A stretch of 64,000 bases of DNA, taken from the NCBI GenBank assembly GCA_020746835.1, contig JAGPNK010000012.1, positions 434,001-498,000 on the forward strand, in the 5' to 3' direction. The notes under the pieces were generated by a model. It ran no database searches, was not told the origin of the DNA, and was given only the letters and a program-made list of their open reading frames with translations. Shown here in pieces: positions 1-11,516 of the stretch. Position 1 is the first letter of the stretch. Every line of letters starts with the position of its first letter. Origin of the DNA: Stachybotrys elegans. Its lineage: Eukaryota > Ascomycota > Sordariomycetes > Hypocreales > Stachybotryaceae. Made by a program: the position numbers and the translations under genes.

Positions 1-1841
1 GGGAAAGGCGGCCACGAGCTTCGAAGATCAAAGCGATGGACGCGGCGACAAGGGGGGTTGCCATGGAGGTTCCTGACAGTGAGCGAAATGATTCATCCCC
101 GATCCAAGTCGACATGATGTTTCCACCGGGAGCACCAAACCGTGGCACGAGGTCCATCTCAAACGACGGGCCTATGGACGAGAAGCGACTGGCAGCACCG
201 CCGATCTCGTAATCAGCATCCAAGTACAAGCTCTGAGCATCATATGATATATCCACGTGGATGCTAAGCCCAGCCTCCAGAGCCTGAACCCATGCCACGC
301 CTTCTTGTTCCTCGATGCTGACGACAGCCTGTATCGGGCTAGTGGTGTACGCTGCTAACCATCGGAGGCCAGGACGGTCGTTGTAGATTATGAGTCTTTC
401 GGCGCCCTTGGCAGCAATGTTGTCAGCTTGCGCTTGCACGTCGCAATCTGAGGCATAGCGGAGGAGAACCCAGTATCCGCTTAGATCGGGCGTGTCGTCG
501 GGCAAAGCCGAACAGCCATCGCCGGTGTTGTCAGTGTCGAAACCTGTCACCCAGACCGGGTAGCTTGCCCCCTGTCCCGAAGGATAGCCATCCCGGAAGA
601 TAAATGTTGTGCGCGTGCTGTTGCCATCCATGGTGACGGAACCGAGAGGAAAAGTTCTGGCAACCGCGGTATTCTGAAAAGACCCAACCGCCGTAACACC
701 ATTGCCAACTGCTGGTGATGATACATCCCACATACCAGTGCCACCGGTATTGCCGGCGGCCACTGTGCACGGGACGCCCCTCTCGACGATGCGGCTGACC
801 AGGAGAGAAGTCATTTCGCTGGGCCATCCAGAACTGGAACCCAGCGATGCCGTGATGATGTCTGCGCCCTCCTCATATGCCCGGGTAAAGGCAGCCATGA
901 CAATGTCACTGCGTGTATTGCCCTCACATCCAAAAACACGATATGCGGAGAGAGTGACGCCAGGGGCTGCGCCCAGAATACCTAGCTCGTTCTCTTGGGC
1001 AGCAATGATTCCTGCAACGTGTGTACCGTGGCCGTTGCAGTCTATTGGGTCTGGACCAGGGACTGGCTCGTCGTAGATCCCCCCATAGCTATTGCCGACA
1101 AAATCCCAGCCGTGAGTCACGAGACAACCCTCTCCAAAGCAGCCGCCGAGGGCTGGATGGGTATACTCAATCTGTGCAGCAAAAGGATCCGTCAGCAATC
1201 ATGTACACGCGGCAGTCCTCTCCTAGCTTGACTTACACCACTGTCGACAATAGCAATCTTGATGCCGGCGCCGGTAAAACCCTCGGCGTGGACCTTGTCC
1301 ACCTGTGTCATGACATGAGTCGACCTAGCTCGCTCGAGGGGCTTGCTCTGGCGCTTCCGATGGCTTTTTCTGGTGGCGGATGTTGCAGTGGCGTCTCTTT
1401 TGGTCTTGTTGGCATCAAGACGTGAGTCACTCTCCTCCTCTTCTTCTACAGGCTCGGGAAGCCCAATTATTCCCACAGGAGAGATGCGCTTGACGGCGGG
1501 AAGCGAGGCGAGCCGTGCGGCCGCTTCCTCGGCATTCTTGACGTCGTGCAGTTGGATTGACGCGCCTTGGAACAGCTCAGAGCTTAGATCCAAGACAACA
1601 TCATAGTCAGGCTCAGACTGCAGACGGAAAGAATCTTTGTTCTAGGGGTGTAGATGTCAGCAGATTGGAAAATGGGCATTTGAACCACAGCTGCACATAC
1701 TTGGCCATCCTCAAACTCAATGATGTAGGCACCGGGTACAATGTTAGATCGAGGCTTGCCGGATGGTCTGCGGACATGCTCAGTTGCAGACCCAACCGCT
1801 ACGGCCGCAAGGAGCGATGCCAAGAGCGAGACGCGAACCAT
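1..1841 (-). CDS. Secreted subtilisin-like serine protease (S8, Vpr-like with PA insert), 3' end cut by window edge
   Basis: Extracellular endopeptidase. Three exons on the minus strand (1841-1701, 1641-1237, 1171 to the edge), with introns at 1700-1642 and 1236-1172; all joins keep frame. Residues 1-20 form a signal peptide, followed by an I9-like propeptide and a dibasic-rich stretch (KSHRKRQ) suited to processing. The catalytic triad is visible: Asp180 in AIVDSG, His230 in GHGTHVAGI, Ser551 in GTSMATP; the oxyanion Asn lies in AAGNTG. A protease-associated (PA) type insert sits between His and Ser. The reading is open to the left edge, so the C-terminal part is missing from the window, not broken. 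Large S8 enzymes of this layout are common secreted proteases of fungi that degrade host or organic protein; the substrate is unknown. Family certain, role inferred. Confidence 0.93.
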
Positions 1842-1916
1842 ACTTAGAGTTCCCTGGAGATTAGAGGGAGATGGGATGATGGTAAAGCTCTCAGATGTGC
1901 ATACCGACGAGCGGAC

Positions 1917-1922
1917 TTTATA
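1917..1922 (-). promoter_or_regulatory. TATA-like box of the subtilisin gene
   Basis: TATAAA on the minus strand about 75 bp before the start codon, a plausible core promoter position in filamentous fungi. The remaining sequence between this gene and the end of the STAND gene (1923-2453) shows no gene. Confidence 0.4.
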
Positions 1923-2453
1923 CTTTCGACATTGCATACACGATGGTCCTTTCTCGCGCTCGTTTACCGTAACCGTCGTGACCCAACCAGTTCAGCCCTG
2001 CGGTACATACTCGCTCAGCACGATCATGATCACGATCGGGCCTCAAATCGATATTGGGGGCTGTGAAGAGAATCCTTCCGAGCCCAGACCGCCCTCTTAG
2101 TACCTGGAGATGCCCAGCCAAGCCACGATCCGACCCGCCTGCCGACAGGGGTGTCTTGCTGCGCCGTCCGTATTCAAAGATGAGGATGGGAAAGCTGCAT
2201 GGGAATGGTATAAATCACGCTACAGTCGATATGGTGCTTACTGAGGGCCCTGTATGGGGAGGAAAACTCCGTCAATCATCCTGGGCGCCAAGAGCAGTAC
2301 ATCAGTACGAGTATTTTTGGAAGCATGGGTATTGACATTTGACCATCCATGGAGCCTCTGGGTAAATGCATACTACCATACTGCCTTATTTCAGCCAAAG
2401 TAGCCGGCTTGAATATTATTAAAAAAATCTTATATACACTGGATCTGGTGTAC

Positions 2454-5400
2454 CTATGGGGACCCAAACAGACCAGTCCACTTAGTAAATACCTTATGTG
2501 TTGTCCGCGACATGACACGACGTGGTGTATCCCCACGCTTATCTGGAAGGTCCATGAACTTGGGCGGTGAGAGGCTCTGCAAGAGTCTGGTTACTTCCAG
2601 TGACCGCTCGTATTTAGCTGCATATAAGAGCAAGGTCCCTCCATCGTCAAAGACCTTGGCAAAATCGGCTGCCAGTCGAGCATCTCCTGCGGCGTCTCGG
2701 ATCATTCCCTCGCTCCCTCCTTTTATGAGCCAGTATAGAACATTCCGCCCTTTCTTGTTTGCATGGTGCTTGTCCACACGAGGGTCGCGCATCAGTGCCC
2801 TGACCAGCACTTCGGCCTCAAAGACTTCGCCTAGGCGTGATGCAGCCAGCAAGAGGACTGTATTCCCCCTCTCGTCCTTCAGAGTGAGATCGGTATCCTG
2901 TCTGCTCAACAGGTAATTTGCTAGAAGCATGTTGCATCCAGTAGTCGCCAACGTTATCAGGGCTGTGTGGCCTTTGTTGTCTTGTATGTTTACATCAATA
3001 CCAGCGCCTTCTAATGTATTGAGCAGATCGATATCAGCTTGTTCGGAGGAACTAGTCAAAACATGAAGAAGGGTAGAACCCTTCCTGTCTCTTGCATTGA
3101 CGTCAACATTGTTCTGAGCAAGCAGCAGGCGCACCGCGTCCAGTCGTCGCATCGCTACGGAATAGTGAAGGGCCATACTGCCATCGTGCCACTTAGAATT
3201 GCAATCCGACAAGGGGATCAGAAGCATCACTGCCTCCCACTGATAAATTTTCATTGCAACCTCAAGTGCCGAGGGACAGTTGGTCTCTGGGTCTGAGTCA
3301 AGCTCGACATCTGACCACTTGAGAAGTTCTTTGAGCAGGTCGAGATGCCCATTTCCGGCAGCAATACAGGCGGCATTGACGCCAGAGTCATCGCGATAGT
3401 TGCGGTCGACTCGGTCGAGCAGCAATTTTACACAGCCCAGGTGCCCATAGCGAACAGCCCAAAGCAGCGGAGGCCAGCTTACAGTGCTGTCATGATCTGT
3501 TTTGATTGATGGTATACTCAAAAGATAAGAGAGCAGATCCTCGTGTCCGTAACGCGCTGCGACCATCATAGCCGTGTTGCCATCACAGTCGGGTATGTTT
3601 GGGTCTGCTCCGTGGCTTAACAAAAGTTCGACCATTTGCCGATCATTACCTAGGATTGCAATGATCAAGAGAATATCATCGTCGCGCATGTACCACTCCG
3701 GCTTTACATAGCTCCAAAGTCGAGTCTTTCTAAAGCGCTTCTTCTGCCGTGGATTTCCTTTGGGTTCTGCCAATACAACCTTTGTCAAGGCCTCTGTGGT
3801 ATCTGAAATGGATCCCTGGTTATTCACCGGAAACAATGTAGGATCAAGCAATCTGGCCGTGCGGTTCAAGTCATAGCTATTGACGGTGAGAAGAAGGTCG
3901 ACAAGCGCATATCGCCGTTCCCGACAAGCGTTAACGAGTGCCGAATGCAGGCTTCCTGCTACGTCTTTCGCGAGTAAACTGACTGCCAGCCTGGATAGCG
4001 AGTAGAAGCTTGTCGATAAATCGCTATTTTTCAAAGCGTCGGGCGCTTTCTCCCGGGCAATCTCACCTCCACCGTTGGCCAAGAGGGCGTGGTAGGCCCA
4101 ATTGGCATCTGCATATTGCCAGAACGGCAGCTCTCTCCTGTCTCTCTCAGGACTAGAGGCGAAGACTGCGGTAGCCATCTCCTTGTACTGTATGCAGAGG
4201 TGGGCCATGGCCTTATTGGCATTGGGAAACCAACGGGATCTATTCCTTTCGAAATACTCCTGCGTCGACTTGTGCACTAGGCGAACAAGGTTGCTCTCGG
4301 TATCAATGATGACGAGACCAGCACATACACGCACCACGTCTTCCATGTCTGGCACATTGTCGTCGTCGATGGCGGTACTGTCTGGCTCTACCGATAGAGA
4401 ATACGCCAGGTCTTCAGGCTGCAGAGGCTGTCGTGCGCAGCTCAGTATCAGCAGTGCTTGTTTTGCAAGATTCTCTGAATCAGGTCCCAGCCCAGCAATT
4501 CTCGCCATCGAGTCCTCATATGCCTTGTCGTATGCGTCGGAGCCGATGCTGAGCCTTGACAGTGCCGTCCTCAGTGCCGTAAGGGATTTCTTATACGTCA
4601 AGGAGCGAAGGTGCAGCTCTGCCAGCAGAAACCTATTGACGAGTCAGCCAACGTTGGTAACAGGTTCGGGTAGATAGACTGACATTCCATCACTAGCTTT
4701 GGTTATGGTAGTGATGATCTCCGTTTGGAGAGCAGGCGATCTTCTGACGAATCCAGGCAGCTGAAACATGGCGTCCTTCAAGTACTGATGCACATCTTCG
4801 TCACTCGCCCGTATCTCCATGAATAAAGCCCCCTGAGCGGCAAACGGGTGCTGAAGCTCTGGTATCGGGCGGGACGTAACAAAGAGATTCACACCTGACT
4901 TGTCCCGCAACTTGAGCAGATCCGCGATAAACGGTCTCCCAACCTGAATCGGGAGCTCGTCCAAGGCATCAACTATCAGATTGACCCTGTCAAATTGCTT
5001 GTACAGAAGCTCCAGAATATTCAAAATCTCGTCCCGTAGAAATGGTCGATTCGCCTTTTTCCTTTCCTCACAAAGCGAAATAATGGAATCGGGGATGCTG
5101 AGAGCTTGGTGAAGTGCATTTCGAAGCAGACTGCAAAGCAGGCTCTGGATATCCTGGTCATGCGTCTGATATGTGCAGTAGACATATGTGCAGAGATGGT
5201 TGTCTTTGCTTTGTGTCTCAGCTTGAAGCGTTTCGACCACCATGGCCGTGGTGAACGTCTTTCCGGTGCCTGGGTCTCCCGGGCAATACAGAATCTGGCC
5301 CTTGGACTTCCGCCAATCCGAGTACTTATCCGAGTCAAAGAGCCACTTCCTTGATCCGATTTGAAGCCTACCAGTCAGGTAATTCTGTTGAGTGATGTAG

Positions 5401-5876
5401 TCAACAGAGCTCACCCATTCCAGCAACGCCCGTCTTGTCTTGTCGTCACTGTGCTGGACAAGCTTGGCAACGTTATGGCTTGTTGCTTGGTCGTTGTAGG
5501 CATTGAGAAGTGTTATCTTGGATGTTATCTGGCTTCTGAGTTCAGCAATCTCCTCTGGCCGCCATCGCAATCTCTTCCAAAGTCTCGTTGTCTTCTTGCC
5601 TTTCTGAGGCTCAGCGACGATACTGCAATTGACCAGGACATCCCTCAGCCTTTGAAGGAGTGTATAACAGGCGGATAGGATTTCTTGAAAGTTTGCCGCC
5701 TGGCTTTCCGACATTTGGTCGACGTGAGCGTTTGCGTCTTGGATGACGATTGTGAGCGATCGGACATCCTGTGCAATATCCTTGAACTGAGCAGGCGCGC
5801 CGCTGAAGTCTTTCCGAATTTTGTTGGCGAGAGTGAGCACGGCGAGAAAATCGCCTACGCTGAAGCCGAAACTCAT
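2454..5876 (-). CDS. NACHT-ankyrin STAND protein (fungal NLR-like)
   Basis: Probable intracellular signal-transducing NTPase of the STAND class, the fungal counterpart of NLR receptors. Two exons (5876-4684 and 4632-2454) around a 51-bp intron whose removal rebuilds the family motif GMFLLAELHL; 1123 residues. Residues 1-130 match the N-terminal helical domain typical of fungal STAND proteins (MSFGFSVGDF start). The NACHT NTPase follows, with Walker A GDPGTGKT at 200-207 and Walker B LIVDALDE near 300-307, then a winged-helix-like segment. The C-terminal third carries about nine ankyrin repeats, ending in RRVMSRTTHKVFTKW. The ankyrin units are divergent from each other, unlike the near-identical repeats of rapidly evolving NLRs. 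The long degenerate minisatellite at 6.4-7.85 kb lies directly upstream of its promoter. Family assignment is strong; function (non-self sensing, cell death) is inferred. Confidence 0.93.
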
Positions 5877-6400
5877 TATGTATGATGTAGTAGGTGCGTC
5901 CAGTGTGGAAAAAAGAACAATAGTATATGCGAACAATAGTGGCCTTGCTACCCGCAGGACCAAAGAACAGTGTCAAACAATGAACTCATTATGTATAGCG
6001 ATTCAAGGAGGCATATCTTGCACGGCGCTGAGATAAATCCGGATCTGGTCAGTGAAAATTCTAAATGGTGTGCGAGAGTTGACGATCCAATCTTACACTT
6101 GAGGTGCTGCGCCACCGTAAGGCTTTTCTGGGGCTGCTTTGTTAGGCAGCAACATCTTGCCGTTCCATGCATAGCTGTGTGCTCCGCCACCTCAGGCACG
6201 TCACGAGGAAAGAGACATTTAACTGAATAAACAAATAATTCTGCTCGATATGAAGAGCTATGTACAGGAGTATTTATATACAATGAGTGGAAATCCAGCT
6301 TCCCTCGGAGCGTTCCCATATGATACAAGGGTGGGATATATACAATCCAAATGACAAACCATGCTATGCACAATAGACAACGCCGCCAATGCTAGTCTAT
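5877..6400. other. Upstream region of the STAND gene
   Basis: About 520 bp between the STAND start codon and the start of the minisatellite. No gene is visible; it presumably holds the STAND promoter. Confidence 0.5.
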
Positions 6401-6409
6401 TGTAGTAAC

Positions 6410-7850
6410 CAGGATTTTTCGTAACGAGTATGCCGATGAATTCCTAACGAGTGTGTCCCAGAACGAGCTTTTGGAATGAATGTGGTGAGCAAAAGAGTGT
6501 ATGTAGCGTGTGTAATGAATGCATGTGGTGAGTGTATGCCGTGAATATATACAATGAGTGTTGGCAATGAGTGTTGATAAAGAGTGTTGGTAACGAGTGT
6601 TGGTAACGAGTGTTTGTGGTACTGTTTGTAATGAGTGTGGTTGCCGCGAGTGCTTTGTAAAGAGCGTGGGAAGCGATGTGCTTGAAAAGAGCGTGGTGCA
6701 AAGAGCGTGGTGACCGACAAGTGCAGCCGTAATGAGTGTGATTGTAACGACCGTGTGCAACAATTGTGCGTATAAGGAGTGTGTGGTAAAGAGCGTGTTT
6801 TGATCAATGTGTAAACGAGCGTATGGTAATGAGTGTGTGGTAGCGAGCGTGTCTTTGCAATGAGCGTGTGTCCAGTAAGTGCTGGTGTGTAACGAGCGTA
6901 TACTTGAGCGAGCGTGTAAATGAGCGTGGATTTTTGTAAGGTAACGAGCGCGTGTGTCTTGAGAGAATGTGTCTTGGTAGCGAGCGTAGTTGTAATGAGT
7001 GCAAGTGCAGCAAGTACGATTCCAATGAGTGTGGTGTACAGAGCGTATTCAACGATGCTTCTTGTAGCGAGAGTATTGCAGTGAGTCTTCTGTAACGAGT
7101 GTGTTGTAATGAGCGTGCCGTAAAGATCGTATGGGAGTGAGTAGTGAGTGAGTCGTAACGAGTGGTTGTAACGAGCGTAGTTGTAGCGAGTGTAGTTGTA
7201 ACAAGTGTGGTTGTAATGAGTGTAGTTGTAGCGAGTGTGGTTGTAAAGAGTGTGGCGATTGTGGCTGGGTTGCAACGAGCGTGTTCTGTTGAGTTTGTTC
7301 AAACGAGTGTGTCGTAAAGAGTGTATGTGAGTGAGTTGTAACGAGCGTGGTTGTAACGAGCGTGGTTATAATGAGTGTGGTTATAATGAGTGTGTTGTAA
7401 CAAGTGTTGTAACGAGTGTGCTGTAATGAGTGTGTTGTAATGAGTGTGATTGTAATGAGCGTGATTGTAATGAGCGTGATTGTAATGAGCGTGATTGTAA
7501 TGAGCGTGATTGTAATGAGCGTGATTGTAATGAGCGTGATTGTAATGAGCGTGATTGTAATGAGCGTGATTGTAATGAGCGTGTTCTGTTGCGTTTATTC
7601 AACGAGTGTGCTGTAAAGAGCGTATCAGAGTGAGTGAGTGAGTTGTAATGAGTGTGGTTGTAGTGATTGTGATCAATGAGTGTGTTTGCATGCGATAGAG
7701 AATGATATGTAGCGTGTGTGTTTCGGTAATGAGCGTCAGGGAATGGTATCCTTCTAGAATGAACGTGTGTTGCATCGAGTGCATTTTGTAAAGAGCGTGT
7801 CAAGTCATTGTGAACGAGTGTGTCTGACAGAATTGTCGAGAAATGAGTGG
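6410..7850. repeat. 1.4 kb degenerate GT-rich minisatellite
   Basis: On the plus strand the segment is built of variants of a roughly 15-bp unit, TGTAAYGAGYGTGRT, with spacing of 12 to 25 bp in the left half and a regular 15 bp period around 7150-7260 and 7370-7580. Nine exact tandem copies of GTGATTGTAATGAGC occupy 7446-7580. The plus strand is strikingly poor in C. Because the unit has no stop codon on the minus strand, long low-complexity open frames (rich in SLQSR and THYN) arise there; these are not convincing genes. No coding region, inverted terminal repeats or transposase were seen. Confidence 0.9.
7446..7580 (+). repeat. Nine perfect tandem 15-bp units
   Basis: The homogeneous core of the minisatellite: nine identical copies of GTGATTGTAATGAGC head to tail. 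Perfect identity suggests recent expansion or slippage, compared with the diverged copies on both sides. Confidence 0.95.
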
Positions 7851-7924
7851 ACGGTTTCGCATCACGAGCCTCAGCCCGTGTGCCATACCCAAAGATGGAC
7901 GCTACCAGCATTGAGCTAAACAGC

Positions 7925-9373
7925 TTAGGACCTCTTGAAGCGGAAAGTGCGCTTGCTGCGGGACTTCGGGGATGCCACGATAGGAACCCCAGGGATAGGG
8001 TCGGCAATGATCTCGATGCTGGGGCTCTCGCCAATGGTGCAGGAGGTTCCGGGGGCGGTGGCCAAGGTGACACTCCACACACCGCTGGCGCAGCGCTGGA
8101 AGGACTTGCCGTCGATGCAGTTGAAGAGTCCCTCAGGGACGCAGGGAGTGCCGGCGGGATGGAGGACGCCGCCAGCCGGAGGGTCGACGGGGCCAGGAGT
8201 GGGGACGGGAGTCGGCTCAGGGGCCGGGGTCGGGGTCAGGATGGGCGTGCCGACGGAGGTGGTGTCGGGGAGAGGAGTCGAAATGCCAGGGTTGCAGGCG
8301 ATCTCAGTAGAAGAAGCCTCAGGCAGAGGGGTTCCAATGATTTCGGTAGATGAGGAGATCTCAGGAAGAGGTGTCTCCATGATAGGGGTCTCCATGATTG
8401 GAGTTTCCATGACTGGAGTTTCCATGATTGGAGTCTCCATGATAGGAGTCTCCATGATAGGGGTCTCGATGGCAGAAGTCTCCACCGCCGAAGTCTCGAT
8501 GATGGGGTTCTCGACGGGGTTCTCGATGGGTGTCTCAATCGGGATCTCAATGGCAGAGCTCGGAACTTGAGTTGGGGCCACCGGGGTAATGGCAGTGGTG
8601 ATAATCACTGGGCCAGAGGGCGCAGCAGCCTCTTCGGTAGGGACAGCCGGCTGCTCAACAATAGGATCAGCGATCGGGGCTGGTGTGGGAGAGCAAGCTC
8701 CAACGGGGTCGACAAACGCCTCGGTTGCACCATTGAACCGGTCGACATCCTCACCGGCGTCCGGGAAGACAACGTCTCCACCCGCAGGGATGGAGCAGGA
8801 GTTGTCAAGGTGGGCGACGAACATGTCTGGAAGAGACTCGAGGTCGGTCGAGCCATCGCCGCCGATGACCTCCATGGGAGCACACTCCATGTGCATCTCA
8901 CGGTTGCCGACCTTGTTGAACCAGGTCCAGGCGAGAGTGTAGTTGCCCTCGGCGAGATCCGGCACGGTGAAGTCGAAGGTGTCCGGCACCGGAGTAACAA
9001 AGTCTAGGCCAGGCAGGTTGCCAGCAACGTTGCGCGCCGGGCAGCCACCCTCGATGGACTTGATGACCTTCCAAACCGAGTCTTTGGTGGGCTCCAGGTC
9101 CGTGGTGACGGAGATTTGGCACGAGCCGCCACCCTTGACCATGGTGCCCTTGAACTCGAGCGACTGGGTGCTCCCAGCCTCGAACACATTGGTCTCGTCG
9201 ATCTCGTAGGTTCCAAAGCCACCGATATGGCAGGGAAAGTCGGAGCCGTCGATTTTCAAGGGAACCACAACGGTGGTGCCCTCCTCGTATAGAAAAGGGA
9301 TTGGGTTGCTCAGACTAGCATGCGCGCTGACTGTGGAAGCCAGCGCGGCAAAAGCAGCCGATTTGGTGAGCAT
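7925..9373 (-). CDS. Secreted LPMO-like (AA11-type) protein with repetitive tail and CBM19-like C-terminal module
   Basis: Probable copper-dependent lytic polysaccharide monooxygenase acting on chitin or related glycans outside the cell. Intronless, 482 residues. The start is the ATG at 9373: a longer frame would need TTG, and this ATG gives a 17-residue signal peptide cleaved so that His18 becomes the N-terminus (HASLSNPIPF), as LPMO copper binding requires. Residues 18 to about 230 form the catalytic-type domain with FPCHIGG, GGGSCQ and NKVGNREMHMECAP. About 170 Pro/Thr/Ser-rich residues follow, including six or more copies of ETPIME. Residues 409-445 have the spacing C-x8-C-x8-C-x16-C around FNCIDGKSFQRCASGVW, resembling a CBM19/X278 chitin-binding module. 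The last 14 residues are strongly basic. Fold class is well supported; the exact CAZy family and substrate are inferred. Confidence 0.82.
   Translation of the reverse strand: MLTKSAAFAALASTVSAHASLSNPIPFLYEEGTTVVVPLKIDGSDFPCHIGGFGTYEIDETNVFEAGSTQSLEFKGTMVKGGGSCQISVTTDLEPTKDSVWKVIKSIEGGCPARNVAGNLPGLDFVTPVPDTFDFTVPDLAEGNYTLAWTWFNKVGNREMHMECAPMEVIGGDGSTDLESLPDMFVAHLDNSCSIPAGGDVVFPDAGEDVDRFNGATEAFVDPVGACSPTPAPIADPIVEQPAVPTEEAAAPSGPVIITTAITPVAPTQVPSSAIEIPIETPIENPVENPIIETSAVETSAIETPIMETPIMETPIMETPVMETPIMETPIMETPLPEISSSTEIIGTPLPEASSTEIACNPGISTPLPDTTSVGTPILTPTPAPEPTPVPTPGPVDPPAGGVLHPAGTPCVPEGLFNCIDGKSFQRCASGVWSVTLATAPGTSCTIGESPSIEIIADPIPGVPIVASPKSRSKRTFRFKRS
8371..8469 (-). repeat. 18-bp coding repeats in the LPMO tail
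   Basis: Tandem 18-bp units (plus-strand form near GGAGTCTCCATGATTGGA) encode the hexapeptide ETPIME with Ile/Val changes. Period is a multiple of three, so copy-number change keeps the frame. Confidence 0.88.
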
Positions 9374-9646
9374 GGTTGCGAATAGGTTGTGGAAGAAGCT
9401 CTGAATGGACAACGGCCAGATGCGTTGAATGTTAATAGGAAGGGAGTAGAAGCACTTGGGAACTCGTTCTTGTCAAAAGAAAAGCGAGAAAAAAATGCGC
9501 TAACTAGAGCGTCTCCAAGGGAATGAATGCAAAGAAAGAAAGAGAAAAAGGAAAAGAGACAGAAAGGAAAGGATGTGGTTGACAGCTGAAGTTGTCGATG
9601 GTGATGATGAAAAAAGAGTTGTTGATGAGCCGGATCACGGCATCAC

Positions 9647-9652
9647 TTTATA
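9647..9652 (-). promoter_or_regulatory. TATA-like box upstream of the LPMO gene
   Basis: TATAAA on the minus strand about 275 bp before the start codon. The stretch between it and the ATG is A/G-rich on the plus strand, that is CT-rich on the transcribed strand, as in fungal 5' leaders. Confidence 0.3.
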
Positions 9653-9699
9653 TCAATCTTAGCCGCATCGTTGACGAGGCTATTCCCCGCGTCATCCTA

Positions 9700-11510
9700 C
9701 CAAAATAGCACGCAGATCATGCTGCAGAGAAGGTCCAGATGGTTCGTTGGCGACCTGAATGAGCAACAGGTTTGGGTAGTCATCATGGCGTTTCAGACAG
9801 GCCGCTGATACAAAGTCGACTTCCCAGAACGGCAATGCCCAAGAACTCGAATAAGCTCCATCCGGGGTCCACCGAGGCCCTTGTGCCCAGCCTAATGGGG
9901 AACCACAATCTGCTACATGTGCAGAAATAGAAGCGCGGCTAAGACGAGCAGATGCCATCTATTTTCAAACTTGCATAAACGCACTATCCGATCGTCTCAT
10001 GTCGAAGCGGCAGCAACGTTGCTATTTTCTGGCAATCCCGGACCCGGAAATTCCAGCCTGCCCTGGTCAACCTTCTCTTCTTGCGTGTTGGGACCTTTTC
10101 CCTGTGTGACGTACCGGCCAAGAGAGCCAAGGTGCGGCACAGCACAAATCAGCCAGTTGTTGGCTTACATTTCCCGCTGGTGAAACCAGCGTCAAAAAGG
10201 CCTGAAACTGAAGACTTGTGGGCTATGAGGGTCTTCTCGTACGGTTCGCTGCCAACGTCTGTAGGCTAGGTGCGGCGCGAAGTTACATGTCCAACCAACA
10301 TTGTTGCCTGTGAGGCTTTGGCCCAAGGTTTCGCAGCATTTTGAGCACCCCTGGACCAAGCAAATACAGTTCTGACAGCGCCATGTCTAACATTTTGGTG
10401 ATTTTTGCCTGGTTTGATCTGCAAAATACAGTCAGCCTCTCCCGTTCTGCCGCCCCCTCTTCTACGTTGTATCTGCCAAGATGATTCAGGCAGTATCTGC
10501 GACAACAAATTCTTTATTAAGTGGTCATGTGCGGTAACAAGATTATTTCAAAAGCACATTTTGGCAGCTTGGCTTGTTGCATGCGTGCCGAGGGAGAAAA
10601 GGCACGGGTTAGGTTCACCAAATCCAGTGCAATACGCATCCAGGTTGAGTGAATGGGTATTTATTCTCAACTCCTCATGGCGACTTTGACTTTCTCCAAT
10701 ATGTAGTGCATAGACTCGGGGCGAAGAGTACGAGTGAGTTGCATTTCCTTTCCTAAATGTGTGTCAGAAGTGTTTTCTTTGATCAAGCAAGTTAGTTGTT
10801 GCTGTAAGTGTATTTTGTGAAATGTTAGTCTCGTGGAACAGTGATGGAATGTCAACGAAAAGTGTTTCAGATGGCCCATGACTAGATTTATGAAAGGGAT
10901 TTATTACTCTTATTTTATTTGACCCTTGTTTTCTCCTCGTGCAGTCAACACACCAGGACCATCATTCTGGCTACAGGGTGAGTGTACGGTCACTTGTATT
11001 GTGACGGTCATTGTTCAACCAGGGTTTACAGAGTCCCCGACTACCACCAGGTATCGTGCTGTCCACATAGGTAGCGAAATGCATATCTAAAATCAAGACC
11101 CCTCACAGAGGAGTTCTCAGGGAGCCAAGTTGCATTAATAATTTACAGAGTTAATAAACATTTTTTCAAGGTCCGTATGTATGATGAGAGAAGGGTATCC
11201 TCAGATTGTCATCCCAGAAATGGCTAGTCGCTTTCTGAGTTGAAGCTGCATCCGGAATGGTAATCACAAACCCAACGAGTGGAGATTGAATCCCAATCCA
11301 TTGGGTATACCAGGTAACAACACACAGCCTTAACCCCCACCGCTGCACAGCCTCCCAGGCCAAGGCATATGAAGCGAGCATCATGGCTTTCGCCGCTTCA
11401 AGTGTTTGTCTTTATCATTGTCTCTTTTAGGCCATTACCTTCTCTAACACGTATCGTTTCCCCTACCATCCGCAATATCGAGGCCTGTGCTACATTTTGC
11501 TGTAACTGGA
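9700..11510. other. Intergenic region, no recognisable gene
   Basis: About 1.8 kb between the LPMO promoter and the HET gene. Only short unrelated open frames occur and none resembles a known protein. It includes AT-rich patches near 10900 and 11130-11165. Confidence 0.6.
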
Positions 11511-11516
11511 AGGCCA

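Noticed and set aside
6397..7302. Long minus-strand open frame (about 300 codons) rich in His, Thr, Tyr, Asn
   Set aside because: It is produced by the stop-free complement of the minisatellite unit; low complexity, no domain, no splice logic.
7381..8082. Minus-strand frame with SLQSRSLQSR repeats
   Set aside because: Translation of the 15-bp repeat joined by chance to sequence running over the LPMO gene in another frame.
9374..9412. Longer N-terminus for the LPMO gene
   Set aside because: It would start at TTG; the ATG at 9373 gives a clean signal peptide ending right before His18.
9692..9958. 88-codon minus-strand frame upstream of the LPMO gene
   Set aside because: No similarity, no signal peptide and no conserved pattern; likely chance.
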